Below are positions 34,213 through 43,822 of a stretch of 64,000 nt of DNA, one piece after another. A program made the position numbers and the translations under genes. Each line of letters begins with the position of its first letter. Position 1 is the stretch's first letter. This stretch comes from a bacterium (GTDB lineage: Bacteria; Bacteroidota; Bacteroidia; B-17B0; Aurantibacillaceae). The DNA lies in assembly GCA_029945625.1 (NCBI GenBank), contig JAQSCW010000002.1, forward strand, positions 124,001-188,000, written 5' to 3'. The notes beneath the pieces are model-generated. The model had not been told where the DNA came from and did no database searches. It worked only from the letters and a program-made list of their open reading frames with translations.

Positions 34213-36009
34213 ATGAAAACAATCAAATTCGTCTTGGCGCTATGCGCGCTCACAGTGTCATTATTTTCCCAGCCTTATGGCGTTGCAAAGTACCCACGAA
34301 CAAATTCGTGGCTGAGCTCGGGGACTGTCACAACTCAAAATCCAGGATTCCTAATGGCGGGCACCGAGCTTACCACTACCAATTTTAATTTTAGTTTAGA
34401 TAGAGTTGGGCCAGGAGGGGTGCCAGCAGGTAACGCATGGAATTTTCAAAATGGGTATACCCTTTCTGGGGGAGGCTCCGGATGTGGCGCTTCGGCAGTT
34501 ATTAATAATTGTGTGGGTGTAACAGCGATCGAGTCCTATAACCCCTCTAACCTTACAACCGTTTCCCCTAATGTGGTTGTTGGGGCGGTAGGATATTGTT
34601 GCTTCTTTGCAACTTTAGACAATGGGGGAAATGTTGTTAACACCACCTCTTATGTTTTTCCAGGCTCTACTCCAAACAGTGTCTCTAAACCACTAATTAC
34701 ACCGTCATTAAAAAATCCAAATCAATATTTCATAGTTGGTTCTTTCGATGGTAAAATGTATATGCTCAGAGTTGACAGCGTAGGAGCAATCCAACAGAAC
34801 TTTACGTGTGACTTGCCCAATTCCAGTTCCACATTTTATGTAGAACCTCGTGCAATAATAGAATCGCCTTATGGTAACAAAGAGTTAACGATAGTAGGTT
34901 GGATTTCAAATACTCCTAATGGGAATGACGGTTTCTTTTACCAAATTCCGGGCAATTTTCCTGCAGGCGGAGCTACCGTTTTTAAACGGTATGATATTAC
35001 AAAAAACCTTACAAGTTTTGACAATAACGAATTCACTTCGATAGCAGTTGAGAATAATAACGGAGGCTTTCTTATTGGTGGCGCAAGTGTGGCAGGTATC
35101 AACTCACATCAAGGCAACGCCTGGATGTTGACCTTAAGCTCCAGTGGTGCTGTTTGCGGAAGCTGTTGGAGTACCGTTATTGACGGTACGCAGGATCCAA
35201 CATCTGGTAAAATACTGGGGGTAATTGAGCGAACAAGTACTAGCTATGGGTATCATTACTTTGGGGCCTGCGCAGCGAACTCCGGGATTACCGTATATAA
35301 ATTAGATAATTTGGGGAACGCTTTTACAGCCTCTTGGCCGGGAACAAATGATGAAATCATATATAATAATAATTCAATAAATGCTACCTGGCCCACAAAT
35401 ATAACCTACCTTGATAACGGAGGAAACGCCGACATTGGTTTACACATTTACGGGAACAGAGATAATACCGGACCCGGCAATCATTATTTTGTTGAAGCTT
35501 ATTTTAACGGAGTAGCCGGATGCGAGCAACTTGGCAACATTGCTCAGGTGGATAACACTTCGCCAACCCCTAATAATGTCTCTGACAATCCAGGAGCACA
35601 AGTTACGAATTGTTCTGTTTTTTCAATTGCTGTGACAAATAATGCACCTTACACTGCCCTCTGCGGGCCAAGCAATTCGATAGGAGGAGGAAGTAATCTT
35701 AAGGGAGCTCCACTAGGAGTGAATAAAATTGCTAATGAGAAGAAGGTTTTCTCAGTGTATCCAAATCCCGTTTGTGATAGAACTGTGATACACTATCAGC
35801 CATCAAAATCCGCCACCATGGAAATAGAAATTTATGATAATTTTGGTCGTCAAGTATTTTCTAAAAGAGGAGTTGATGTTGAAAAAAATCATGATTATAA
35901 AATTGAGCTAAATTTAGAGGACATGAAATTGACAAAGGGGATCTATTTCTTAAGAATGTTTGGCGATGGTGAAATACTGCAGGAGAAAATAGTATATGAA
36001 GGAAATTAA
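34213..36009 (+). CDS. Secreted protein with T9SS type A sorting domain
   Basis: The 598-residue product has a signal peptide (MKTIKFVLALCALTVSLFSQ) and a large Gly/Asn/Ser-rich beta body of ~470 residues with no enzyme motif I recognise. It contains scattered cysteines (for example GSGCGASAVINNC, GYCC, CGSCW) that could form disulfides after export. The last ~80 residues begin VYPNPVCDRTVIHY and continue IEIYDNFGRQVFSKRG and KGIYFLRMFGDGE, a clear type A T9SS signal. It is probably surface-anchored or released. The 5' region is the repeat-dense regulatory stretch shared with the LuxR-type regulator, suggesting tight control. The A-rich leader ends ATCAATCAAAAATG. Confidence 0.85.
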   Translation: MKTIKFVLALCALTVSLFSQPYGVAKYPRTNSWLSSGTVTTQNPGFLMAGTELTTTNFNFSLDRVGPGGVPAGNAWNFQNGYTLSGGGSGCGASAVINNCVGVTAIESYNPSNLTTVSPNVVVGAVGYCCFFATLDNGGNVVNTTSYVFPGSTPNSVSKPLITPSLKNPNQYFIVGSFDGKMYMLRVDSVGAIQQNFTCDLPNSSSTFYVEPRAIIESPYGNKELTIVGWISNTPNGNDGFFYQIPGNFPAGGATVFKRYDITKNLTSFDNNEFTSIAVENNNGGFLIGGASVAGINSHQGNAWMLTLSSSGAVCGSCWSTVIDGTQDPTSGKILGVIERTSTSYGYHYFGACAANSGITVYKLDNLGNAFTASWPGTNDEIIYNNNSINATWPTNITYLDNGGNADIGLHIYGNRDNTGPGNHYFVEAYFNGVAGCEQLGNIAQVDNTSPTPNNVSDNPGAQVTNCSVFSIAVTNNAPYTALCGPSNSIGGGSNLKGAPLGVNKIANEKKVFSVYPNPVCDRTVIHYQPSKSATMEIEIYDNFGRQVFSKRGVDVEKNHDYKIELNLEDMKLTKGIYFLRMFGDGEILQEKIVYEGN

Positions 36010-36116
36010 ACACTTAATTTTCCTTAAACTCCCATTTAAATGAAAAATACTTGAAACAGTAGTTCTTTTAAGCTTGAGATCAAGGTTTAGATTGTTAATT
36101 AATATACCAGATCGAC

Positions 36117-36151
36117 ATAAACCCTTGCAATGAGCAGGGGTTTATTCGTTT
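36117..36151 (+). terminator. Terminator-like hairpin downstream of the type A secreted protein
   Basis: ATAAACCCTTGC (36117-36128) pairs with GCAGGGGTTTAT (36134-36145), 12 bp with one G-T wobble and a 5-nt loop, followed by TCGTTTTT. It lies about 108 bp after the stop and ends transcription before the next adhesin gene. Confidence 0.7.
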
Positions 36152-36245
36152 TTCCTAAATTTATTTATTACCTTTAATGAGTTACTTTATTCCGAATAAA
36201 ATAGCCAGGAGGGAATCAACTTAAACTGTTTTGTAGGTTCTTTAT

Positions 36246-39200
36246 TTGAAAAGGAAAATAAAATATCATTTTGTTTATTTCCTCATTTTAGTGAGTTGCG
36301 TTTGTTTTGGGCAAACCACTGCTCAGATTAATCCATCAGATAATTCAGCAACCGGCAATAAATCTTCATTTGTTTCTCAGGGTGATATATTTGGCACCCG
36401 TGTTTTCATAGAAAATAAGGGGCAGTTTAATGACAAACTCCCCGGGGGAGAAAAAGTACTTTTTGTTTATGATTATGGGGGAGAGAAAATATATTTCACC
36501 AATGAGGGTCTGGTGCATGAATTTGTGAGGCAATTCTCTTCAACTGAACAACAGACCGGTTCGAAAGAACGAAGTGAACAAACAAATGTAAATCCTGCAA
36601 AAACCTCGTTCGTAAAAATGAATTGGATCAATTCAAGGCAAACGACAGAGGTGGAGGGAAGGGAAAAACAAAATCATTATATTACTTATGGAAGTGCGGA
36701 CCTGAATTCAAGAACATTCAAAAAAATACTTTACAAAAATGTGTACAATGATATAGACATCGAATATGAGATACCTGAAAATAAAGCCTATGGGGTTAAA
36801 TATTCTATTATTCTGCACCCCGGATCTAAGGCAGAGGATATAAAAATTGCTTATAGCGGGGATGTCACTCAAATTAAGCTGGATAAAGCAGGAAACCTTG
36901 AGGTTCATTCCTCCGCGGATAAAATAATGGAACACGCCCCTTCCAGCTTTTACCGGGGTGGAGATAGTCTGCCTTCCGGTTTCGTGTTAAATGAGAATTT
37001 TGTTTCATTTTTGCTGCCCAAAAATTATAAGAATGACAAGACAGTGATCATTGATCCCTGGGTGACTGCCATTTCAACTTTCTCTGTATATCTCACTAAT
37101 TCAAATGGTGGTTATGACATTGACCATGATAATTTTGGTAATACATATGTTTATGGAGCAACCGGACAATTTAAAGTTGCAAAATATAATTTATCCGGTA
37201 TACTGCAGTGGACCTTTTCCGGGATTGTTGCATCACCGTTTTGGGATTCCGGGATAGGTCCTCCATCCGGCATCCTCGTCAATAAGCTTACCTCACAAAT
37301 TTATGTGGCACATAAGCTTTGGGGACAAAAAGTAATGAGACTTGATGGGAATGGGAATTACGACAATTTTATTAGTACAGCAATCAGTAATCCCGGTGTA
37401 GGCATTCCTTGGTGGGCACAATCCGTAAGTTCAGATATGGATTTTACGTGTACAGGCGACATTGCAATATTTGGGTCCAGTGATGCTGCAGGTCAGATGA
37501 TAAGTACAACAACCGGCTCAACTTATATTTCTACATATTTTCAACTATTTCCTCAGTCAGCATCAGTGGTAGGGAATGCAAGGGATGAACTTGGAAATTT
37601 TTTTGTTTACTTTTGGCAATGGGGCTCTCTACTTAATGTAGGTTATTATAATTATGTGGCCTCAGTCGCGCCTTCGTTCACTACTTTGACTTGGAATCAA
37701 CCAAGCACATTTTCAGTGTTCAATGGAAATAATGGGGTGTCATTTCCAGTGGGACCAATAAGTCAGGCGTGGTTCAAGTGCCTGGCGGTTAATATGAGTT
37801 ATCTATATTACTATGACGGTTATAATGTGGCCGCTTTTAGTAAAAGTACCGGGTCAATAGTTGCCAGCACTACGGTGCCTCTGAATGCGAGGGAACAAGG
37901 AGGAATTGCCGTTGATGGATGTAATAATGTTTATGTGGGGGGAGTAGGATCGGTTTTGTGTTTTAATTTTAATGGTACCAGTTTTAGTACCTTAACGCCA
38001 ATTCCGCTTAATGCCGGCACTACATACCAAAATGTTTATGACTTGCAATTGGACAGGATTACAAAAACCTTGTACGTAACAGGCTCCGGTTTTGTTGGAA
38101 CTTATTCGGCCATTAATAGCTTAAGCTGCAACATTGCAAACCAATGCGCCTGCGTGCAGCCCATTGTGTCTGTAAATACTAACTCAACTAATTGTGCCAA
38201 TGTGGGAACATCTACCATTAGCATTATTGGAGTTCCCGGCCCTTATACCTATTCGTGGACGCCCGGAGGAGTAACAGGTTCGGTGGTAGGTGGAGTGAAC
38301 CCCGGCACCTATACTGTTTCTGTGACCAGTACATCCTGTAATGTCACTGCAAGTGCTATTACTATTTATACTGCGGCTTTGCCCCCCTACTCATTAACTG
38401 TAAATAGCACATCTATTACATGTGCTAATCTTGGATCTGCAAGTGTGAGCATCAATGGGATCCCGGGTCCCTTCTCTTATACCTGGATGCCCAGCGCGCA
38501 GACCAATTCAATTGCCAGTGGCTTGAGTCCGGGAATTTATACCCTGAATGTTTTTAGCCCAGGATGCAATACAACTTTTTCAACCACTACTATTTTTACT
38601 TCGCTCATTCCCCTTACCGGAAATGTGGCGAATAGTACTAGCGTTCTATGCAACGGGGCAAGTACCGGCACAGGAGTGGTGACAAATCTTTCCGGCGGTT
38701 CCGGCAATCAGAGTTATATTTGGACAAATGGCACTTCTACTAGCACAGTGCCCAACCCTACGAATTTAAGCGCCGGCATTTGGAGCGTGAATGTGACGGA
38801 CGCATTAACGGGTTGCCAGATCAATCAAAGTTTTTTTATTTCTCAGCCACCACTATTGGTGCTAAACCTTTCTTCTAACACTCCAACAACATGTGCGGGT
38901 ATGAATATTGCTATTAGCGGCACAAATTCAGGTGGTACAGGAGGGTATACTTATACCTGGACAGCAGGGCCTGCCTTAAATACGCAAACCGTTTCGCAAG
39001 GTATTGCAGGAATTTACATTTACACTCTCAATAGTACAGATGCTAATAATTGTTTAACGAGTAATACCATTGCAATCGGATTTATTCAAAACCCGGTTTT
39101 AAGTGTGAGCGATGTGAGTATTTGTCCGCTAACTGTTGGTACCTTGACGGTGAGCGGGGCAAGTAGCTATACCTGGAATGCTGCGATTAGCCTCAGCGTG

Positions 39201-41531
39201 CAGGGGATCTCGTTTACAGCATCTCCGGTGGGCAGTCAGCAGTATACAGTGGCAGGAACAGCGCTGGGATGCACAGCGGCTGTCACAGCAAGCATTATTT
39301 TGCATCCTTTACCAATACCATTTCTCACAAGCAACAGCCCTCGTTGCAATGGTGATATTTTACAATTAAACGCAGGAGGCGGTGTTTCTTTTTTGTGGAC
39401 GGGTCCGCTTGGATTTAGTTCAAGCACACAGAACAGTTTTGTAAATCCTGCTTCTCCTTCAAACAGCGGGGTTTATAATCTCACCGTCACTTCGGTAAAT
39501 GCTTGCACGGCCTCAACTTCTGCTTCTCTTATTGTAAATCCTACTCCTACTCTTTCTGCCTTGGGAAGCACGGTATGTACCACGCAATCGATGACTTTAA
39601 ATGGTTTTGCAGATCCGGGTTCCTCGTATTTTTGGTCAGGACCCATTGGATATTCTTCTAATCAACAAAATCCTGTTTTGCAAAATCCTTCCTTAACAAG
39701 GTCAGGAGTTTATCTTTTAAAAGTAAGCAGTGCTGTAGGATGCACCAATGTGGCCACTGCCACTGTAAGTGTTATCCCACCACCTTCTCTTACAGTTGCA
39801 TTGAGTAGTCCTTCACTGTGTTATCAGGCTTTTAATGGTTCGCCCAATTCAATTACATTAACTTCAGGTGGAGCTAATACCTATACCTTGTTTACTCCCA
39901 ATTTAATAGGTTCTTCACAAATGGGTGGGGGCACAGCATCCCTTGTGAGTGTGCCTCCACCGGGCACTTCTATTACCATTGGCACCGCAACTTTAATGGG
40001 CTCGAATGGAGTTTGCGCTTCTTCTGCAACCAGTACCTTTGCAGTGATCCCAAACCCAACGGTAGGAATTAATTCTTATACCCCCGTAATTTGCGCGGGT
40101 CAGAGTTTTACTTATACCAGCTTTGGCGCTCAGAGTTATACCTGGAGTCAAACAACACCCGGACTTACAACCTATACCACTTACATGACGGTGGCCAATC
40201 CAACAGTAACTAGTATTTACTCTGTGTATGGGGGAAGTATTGGCTGTAATAGTCCAACTCAAACCACTACCATAACGGTTTACCCCTTGCCAACTTTAAC
40301 TTTGAGTCCAATTAATCCGAAAATTTGTTTAAACGATAAAATTACCTTGAGTGCAAACGGAACCGGGACTTCTTATTCGTGGCTTCCTGTTATTGCAATA
40401 AGTAATTCTGCGGGGACCAGTGTGGTTGCAAACCCTTTAAGCGCTATGAATTATTCAGTGATTGCAAGCGCCAACAATTGTACAACAATGGCTAAAATTA
40501 CTGTTTCGGTTTTGCCCTTGCCAATTCCAACCATAACGGCTTTAAGTCAGAGTATCTGTCTAAATGAAATAATCAATCTGGAAGGATTTGGAGGGGTGTA
40601 CTATAATTGGAAAGGTCCGGGAGAAATAACATTTGAAGGAAAAACTGTGAACCTTTTAGCAAGTAATTTAGTTTACGGAGGCATTTATACTTTAACGGTG
40701 CAGGACATTAATACTTGCAGGAATAGTACAAGCATTCCAATTACGGTAAATAATTTACCAAATGGAGCATTGCTGGGATTAAAAGAAAACGGATGTGTAC
40801 CGCTTTGTTCGAATTATGAATTTAGTCCGAACGGATCAACTCAAATCAGCAGCAGCTGGGAGATCAACAAGCAAATAATATCAGGAAGTAAATTTTCATA
40901 TTGTTTTAATCAAGCCGGCACCTTTACCATCACCGGCAGACTTTATGATCCACAAAGCACTTGCAAAAATAACATTGATTTTTATGTGACTGTAAAACCA
41001 AAACCTGAGGCTGATTTTCAGTATTCGCCACTCAAACCAATTGAAAATCTTGATGAGGTGATTTTTACAAATACCTCAAAAGGCGAAAAACAAATTCAGT
41101 GGAATTGGTACTTCAATGACAACAGAGGTTACAAATCAAAAACTGAAAATACATCCTACCTGTATGCAAATGCTGGCGAATACCCTGTGGCATTCATTGT
41201 AAGAAACACGTGGGGTTGCATGGATACAGTGATGAAAACCATCGTTGTGGAGCCTGACTTTGCAATTTATGTGCCGAATGCGTTTACACCAAACGAAGAC
41301 GATCGCAATGAAGTATTTATGCCCGTGATTCGAAACGCCAAAAATTACAATATTAAAATTTATGATCGCTGGGGTGAGCAGATTTTTGAAAGTTCGGACC
41401 TATTAAAAGGATGGGATGGAACTTATAAAGGTGCATCGTGCAAACAGGATGTTTATAATTGGAAGATTGTGGTTTCTGCAACCACGGGAGAACAGAGGGT
41501 GATGACCGGGAATGTGATGTTGATGCGGTAG
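36246..41531 (+). CDS. Giant DUF7948/Ig-repeat surface protein with T9SS type B sorting domain (paralogue 2)
   Basis: The 1761-residue product starts at TTG (TTG AAA AGG), giving a signal peptide ending CFGQ. The N-terminal region around residues 55-275 begins FIENKGQFNDKLPGG and has the DUF7948 layout usual in front of SBBP-type propellers; a propeller-like segment continues to about 630. SprB-like repeats follow, two starting TNC/TC-AN-G (SYTWMP, GLSPGIYT), then about nine Ig-like repeats, a PKD domain (WNWYFNDNRGY) and the type B tail YVPNAFTPNEDDRNE...DRWGEQIFE...GWDGTYKG. It should be an exported adhesin. The C-terminal third is closely related to paralogue 1 while the N-terminal modules are unrelated: shared anchor, different head. 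Confidence 0.92.
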   Translation: MKRKIKYHFVYFLILVSCVCFGQTTAQINPSDNSATGNKSSFVSQGDIFGTRVFIENKGQFNDKLPGGEKVLFVYDYGGEKIYFTNEGLVHEFVRQFSSTEQQTGSKERSEQTNVNPAKTSFVKMNWINSRQTTEVEGREKQNHYITYGSADLNSRTFKKILYKNVYNDIDIEYEIPENKAYGVKYSIILHPGSKAEDIKIAYSGDVTQIKLDKAGNLEVHSSADKIMEHAPSSFYRGGDSLPSGFVLNENFVSFLLPKNYKNDKTVIIDPWVTAISTFSVYLTNSNGGYDIDHDNFGNTYVYGATGQFKVAKYNLSGILQWTFSGIVASPFWDSGIGPPSGILVNKLTSQIYVAHKLWGQKVMRLDGNGNYDNFISTAISNPGVGIPWWAQSVSSDMDFTCTGDIAIFGSSDAAGQMISTTTGSTYISTYFQLFPQSASVVGNARDELGNFFVYFWQWGSLLNVGYYNYVASVAPSFTTLTWNQPSTFSVFNGNNGVSFPVGPISQAWFKCLAVNMSYLYYYDGYNVAAFSKSTGSIVASTTVPLNAREQGGIAVDGCNNVYVGGVGSVLCFNFNGTSFSTLTPIPLNAGTTYQNVYDLQLDRITKTLYVTGSGFVGTYSAINSLSCNIANQCACVQPIVSVNTNSTNCANVGTSTISIIGVPGPYTYSWTPGGVTGSVVGGVNPGTYTVSVTSTSCNVTASAITIYTAALPPYSLTVNSTSITCANLGSASVSINGIPGPFSYTWMPSAQTNSIASGLSPGIYTLNVFSPGCNTTFSTTTIFTSLIPLTGNVANSTSVLCNGASTGTGVVTNLSGGSGNQSYIWTNGTSTSTVPNPTNLSAGIWSVNVTDALTGCQINQSFFISQPPLLVLNLSSNTPTTCAGMNIAISGTNSGGTGGYTYTWTAGPALNTQTVSQGIAGIYIYTLNSTDANNCLTSNTIAIGFIQNPVLSVSDVSICPLTVGTLTVSGASSYTWNAAISLSVQGISFTASPVGSQQYTVAGTALGCTAAVTASIILHPLPIPFLTSNSPRCNGDILQLNAGGGVSFLWTGPLGFSSSTQNSFVNPASPSNSGVYNLTVTSVNACTASTSASLIVNPTPTLSALGSTVCTTQSMTLNGFADPGSSYFWSGPIGYSSNQQNPVLQNPSLTRSGVYLLKVSSAVGCTNVATATVSVIPPPSLTVALSSPSLCYQAFNGSPNSITLTSGGANTYTLFTPNLIGSSQMGGGTASLVSVPPPGTSITIGTATLMGSNGVCASSATSTFAVIPNPTVGINSYTPVICAGQSFTYTSFGAQSYTWSQTTPGLTTYTTYMTVANPTVTSIYSVYGGSIGCNSPTQTTTITVYPLPTLTLSPINPKICLNDKITLSANGTGTSYSWLPVIAISNSAGTSVVANPLSAMNYSVIASANNCTTMAKITVSVLPLPIPTITALSQSICLNEIINLEGFGGVYYNWKGPGEITFEGKTVNLLASNLVYGGIYTLTVQDINTCRNSTSIPITVNNLPNGALLGLKENGCVPLCSNYEFSPNGSTQISSSWEINKQIISGSKFSYCFNQAGTFTITGRLYDPQSTCKNNIDFYVTVKPKPEADFQYSPLKPIENLDEVIFTNTSKGEKQIQWNWYFNDNRGYKSKTENTSYLYANAGEYPVAFIVRNTWGCMDTVMKTIVVEPDFAIYVPNAFTPNEDDRNEVFMPVIRNAKNYNIKIYDRWGEQIFESSDLLKGWDGTYKGASCKQDVYNWKIVVSATTGEQRVMTGNVMLMR
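40998..41531 (+). repeat. Copy 2 of a 534-bp homologous 3' gene segment
   Basis: This segment is the gap-free counterpart of 32491-33024, with the 58-nt exact match at 41401-41458. Similarity continues past the stop codon into the intergenic bases (GCGGTAGG-TACT then TTTTTAACAC). Confidence 0.9.
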
Positions 41532-41972
41532 GATACTGCTATTTTTAACACAAAGGGCACGGAGAAGAGCGAAGAATTATGAGAATTAGTGTGGAGGGGT
41601 AATGAAAATAATTAAACTTTAATTGTGCATGCACGGATTGGCTGGCACACAGGCGAAGGCACAAATCCGCGCAATCGGGTGCGGTAGGGTAAGCTTATTT
41701 TACCACAAAGGACACAAAGGATTACACAGAGGTCACAAAGTAGGACATACCCCCCTCTGTGTCCTTTTTGTCGGCAGGCAGACAGATGGGCAGGTCTAAC
41801 TTTGTGTCCTTTGTGCCCGTCCGAACGGCATAAAATGATTTTTGTTCTGGCCGGGCGGGTTTTCTGCCTCTACGACCCTGCCCGACCTATTGAATACATT
41901 TGGTAGTTCAGGCGGGCGCAAAGGTCGCAAGAGGAAATCGCAAAAGTTGCAAAGAAAAAAATCCACATCAAA
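41532..41972. repeat. Gene-free spacer with CACAAAGGACACAAAG-type inverted repeats
   Basis: No credible gene is present in these 441 bp. The clearest structure is a 16-bp perfect inverted repeat, CACAAAGGACACAAAG at 41704-41719 and CTTTGTGTCCTTTGTG at 41800-41815. A second arm pair, ACACAGAGG (41724-41732) and CCTCTGTGT (41754-41762), nests inside it. A partial copy of the same family, AACACAAAGGGCAC, lies just after the adhesin stop (from about 41548), and a related copy follows the other adhesin (about 33041-33075). GC-rich pieces such as GGCAGGCAGACAGATGGGCAG and CGGGCGGG-type runs are also present, and a weaker hairpin lies near 41630-41675. This looks like accumulated intergenic repeat elements. 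Confidence 0.7.
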
Positions 41973-42569
41973 TCAACCGGAAACAAAAATACGTTTAATC
42001 GTCCTGAAAATGATTTTCAAATCGGTAACTAAACCGGCCTCCACTATATACTTTTTATTCAGTTCTAATTTAGCCGGCATTATTTCGGTGAGATAGGTTT
42101 TTTCAGGGTCGGATGATTTGGCCAGAAGTTCGTTTTCACTGAAGTATTCTAAGGAGGCATAGTCGGTGATACCGGGTTGTACAAGCAGTACTTCTTTTTG
42201 TTCATCTGTATATTTATCCACGTATTTTCGCACTTCGGGACGAGGTCCCACCAGACTCATGGTACCAAACAAAACGTTCACTAATTGGGGGAGTTCATCG
42301 ATTTTGTATTTTCGAATAAAATATCCAATAGATGTAATTCGCGGATCTTTTCCCCCAATGGTGAGTAGTCCATTTTTTTCTGACTCCACAAACATGGTCC
42401 TGAATTTTAAAAGATCAAAATCATGGTTATTTAATCCCACCCTCTTCTGAACAAAAAAAACTCCGCCCTTTGAAGTAAAGCCAACAAGGATAGCTACGAT
42501 TATAAAGAGCGGAGAGAGCAGACATAGTCCCAGCAGAGAACATAAAATATCTAAAGTCCGTTTTAGCAT
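41973..42569 (-). CDS. Bacterial sugar transferase (undecaprenyl-phosphate phosphoglycosyltransferase)
   Basis: The 198-residue monotopic enzyme of the PF02397 family transfers a sugar-1-phosphate to undecaprenyl phosphate, the first membrane step of glycan or exopolysaccharide assembly. One N-terminal hydrophobic re-entrant helix (LDILCSLLGLCLLSPLFIIV) is followed by KRVGLN, LLKFRTM, RKYKIDELPQL and SLVGPRPE, the core motifs. The short, PglC-like size lacks the extra membrane helices of WbaP-type enzymes. The ATG overlaps the stop of the upstream DegT-type gene by 7 bp, so the two are co-translated. No other polysaccharide gene is adjacent, so the sugar is unknown. Confidence 0.93.
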   Translation of the reverse strand: MLKRTLDILCSLLGLCLLSPLFIIVAILVGFTSKGGVFFVQKRVGLNNHDFDLLKFRTMFVESEKNGLLTIGGKDPRITSIGYFIRKYKIDELPQLVNVLFGTMSLVGPRPEVRKYVDKYTDEQKEVLLVQPGITDYASLEYFSENELLAKSSDPEKTYLTEIMPAKLELNKKYIVEAGLVTDLKIIFRTIKRIFVSG

Positions 42570-43768
42570 ACCGTATTAATGGCCTTGAAAACTGCTTTAA
42601 CCACTGTGTGAATTTGCTCATCGCTCAAATCATAATACAATGGCAATGAAATTTCGCGGCTAAAATTATCGCAGGTTACCGGATAGTTTTTGACCTTGTA
42701 TCCCAGATTCGCATAAAAACTCATGGCAGGAACCGGGATAAAATGTACGTTTACACTCACGTCTTCATCGAAAATCTTTTGAATGATCTGATCCCGCTGA
42801 ACCTCAGTGATCCCCTTGACACGCAATGGAAATAAATGGAAACAACTTCGTTTAGTTTCCGTTTCAAATACAGGGAGCTGGATGCGGGAGTCGGATTTTA
42901 GCAATTGAGAATAAAGATCTACGATGTGTTTGCGTTTTAACAAGGTGTCGTTATCATAACGGTCTAATTCCACCAGTCCAATAGCAGCGCTTAGATCTGT
43001 CATGTTACACTTATACCCCGGTTCAACGATGTCGTATTTCCAATTGCCTTTTTGTGTTTTGGCGAGTGCATCTTTATTTTGGCCGTGCAAAGTTTTTACA
43101 CACAGGGCTTTGTAAATTTCCACATTATCAAAGGGTACAGGCAAATTCAGGGCCACTGCCCCACCTTCAGCAGTGGTGAGGTTTTTGACGGCATGAAACG
43201 AAAAGACGCTAACATCGGTTAAGGCCCCAGCCTTTTTCCCTTTATAGTTAGCGCCGAAAGAATGTGCCGAATCACTCAATACAAGAATGCGTCCGAGTCT
43301 TTTTTGAATTTCATTTGCGGCAATAAATTTAGTCGCGTGTTTTAAAACAAGTGCGTTAATTTCAGTATAATCGCATGGCATTCCTCCAAAATCGACCGGC
43401 ATGATCACCTTAGTTTTAGCGCTAATGGCTTTTTCAATTTCAAGAGCAGAAATATTAAAGTCATCGGCATTCACATCCACAAATACCGGAGTGGCTCCGC
43501 AATGCATAACCACATTGGCAGTTGCAGAATAGGTATAAGCAGGCAAAATAACTTCATCACCGGGCCCTACTCCAAACCAGCGCAGCATAATCTCTAAACC
43601 AGCAGTAGCTGAATTAAGACAGATGGTGGCTTTATTTCCGCAATAGGCGCTGATCTTTTTCTCGAATTCTTTTGTACGCGGTCCGGTAGTGATCCAGCCA
43701 CTTTTTAGTGCTTCCACTACGGCGTTGCAGATTTTATCGTCGATGTGAGGTGGGGAAAAAGGTATCAT
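42563..43768 (-). CDS. DegT/DnrJ/EryC1/StrS-family PLP sugar aminotransferase
   Basis: The 401-residue enzyme converts a nucleotide keto-sugar to an amino-sugar. Family features include SGWITTGPRTKEFE near the N-terminus, NSATAGLEI, the GDEVILPAYTYSATAN segment, DSAHSFGA and the PLP-binding Lys in SFHAVKNLTTAEGG. It overlaps the sugar transferase gene by 7 bp, the classical pairing that makes and attaches an amino-deoxy-sugar for protein glycosylation or surface polysaccharide. The specific sugar cannot be read from sequence. It lies 54 bp downstream of the Smr-domain gene; whether it has its own promoter is unclear (a weak TACCTTGT box). Confidence 0.93.
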   Translation of the reverse strand: MIPFSPPHIDDKICNAVVEALKSGWITTGPRTKEFEKKISAYCGNKATICLNSATAGLEIMLRWFGVGPGDEVILPAYTYSATANVVMHCGATPVFVDVNADDFNISALEIEKAISAKTKVIMPVDFGGMPCDYTEINALVLKHATKFIAANEIQKRLGRILVLSDSAHSFGANYKGKKAGALTDVSVFSFHAVKNLTTAEGGAVALNLPVPFDNVEIYKALCVKTLHGQNKDALAKTQKGNWKYDIVEPGYKCNMTDLSAAIGLVELDRYDNDTLLKRKHIVDLYSQLLKSDSRIQLPVFETETKRSCFHLFPLRVKGITEVQRDQIIQKIFDEDVSVNVHFIPVPAMSFYANLGYKVKNYPVTCDNFSREISLPLYYDLSDEQIHTVVKAVFKAINTVC

Positions 43769-43822
43769 ATAAGTTTTGTTGTAGACAAGGTAAGAAATTC
43801 TTAATTTAATGCAGAGCCGCGT

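Noticed and set aside
41842-42096. 84-codon plus-strand frame after the repeat-rich spacer
   Set aside because: Its 3' half is antisense to the sugar transferase and its 5' half is repeat sequence; no coding signature.
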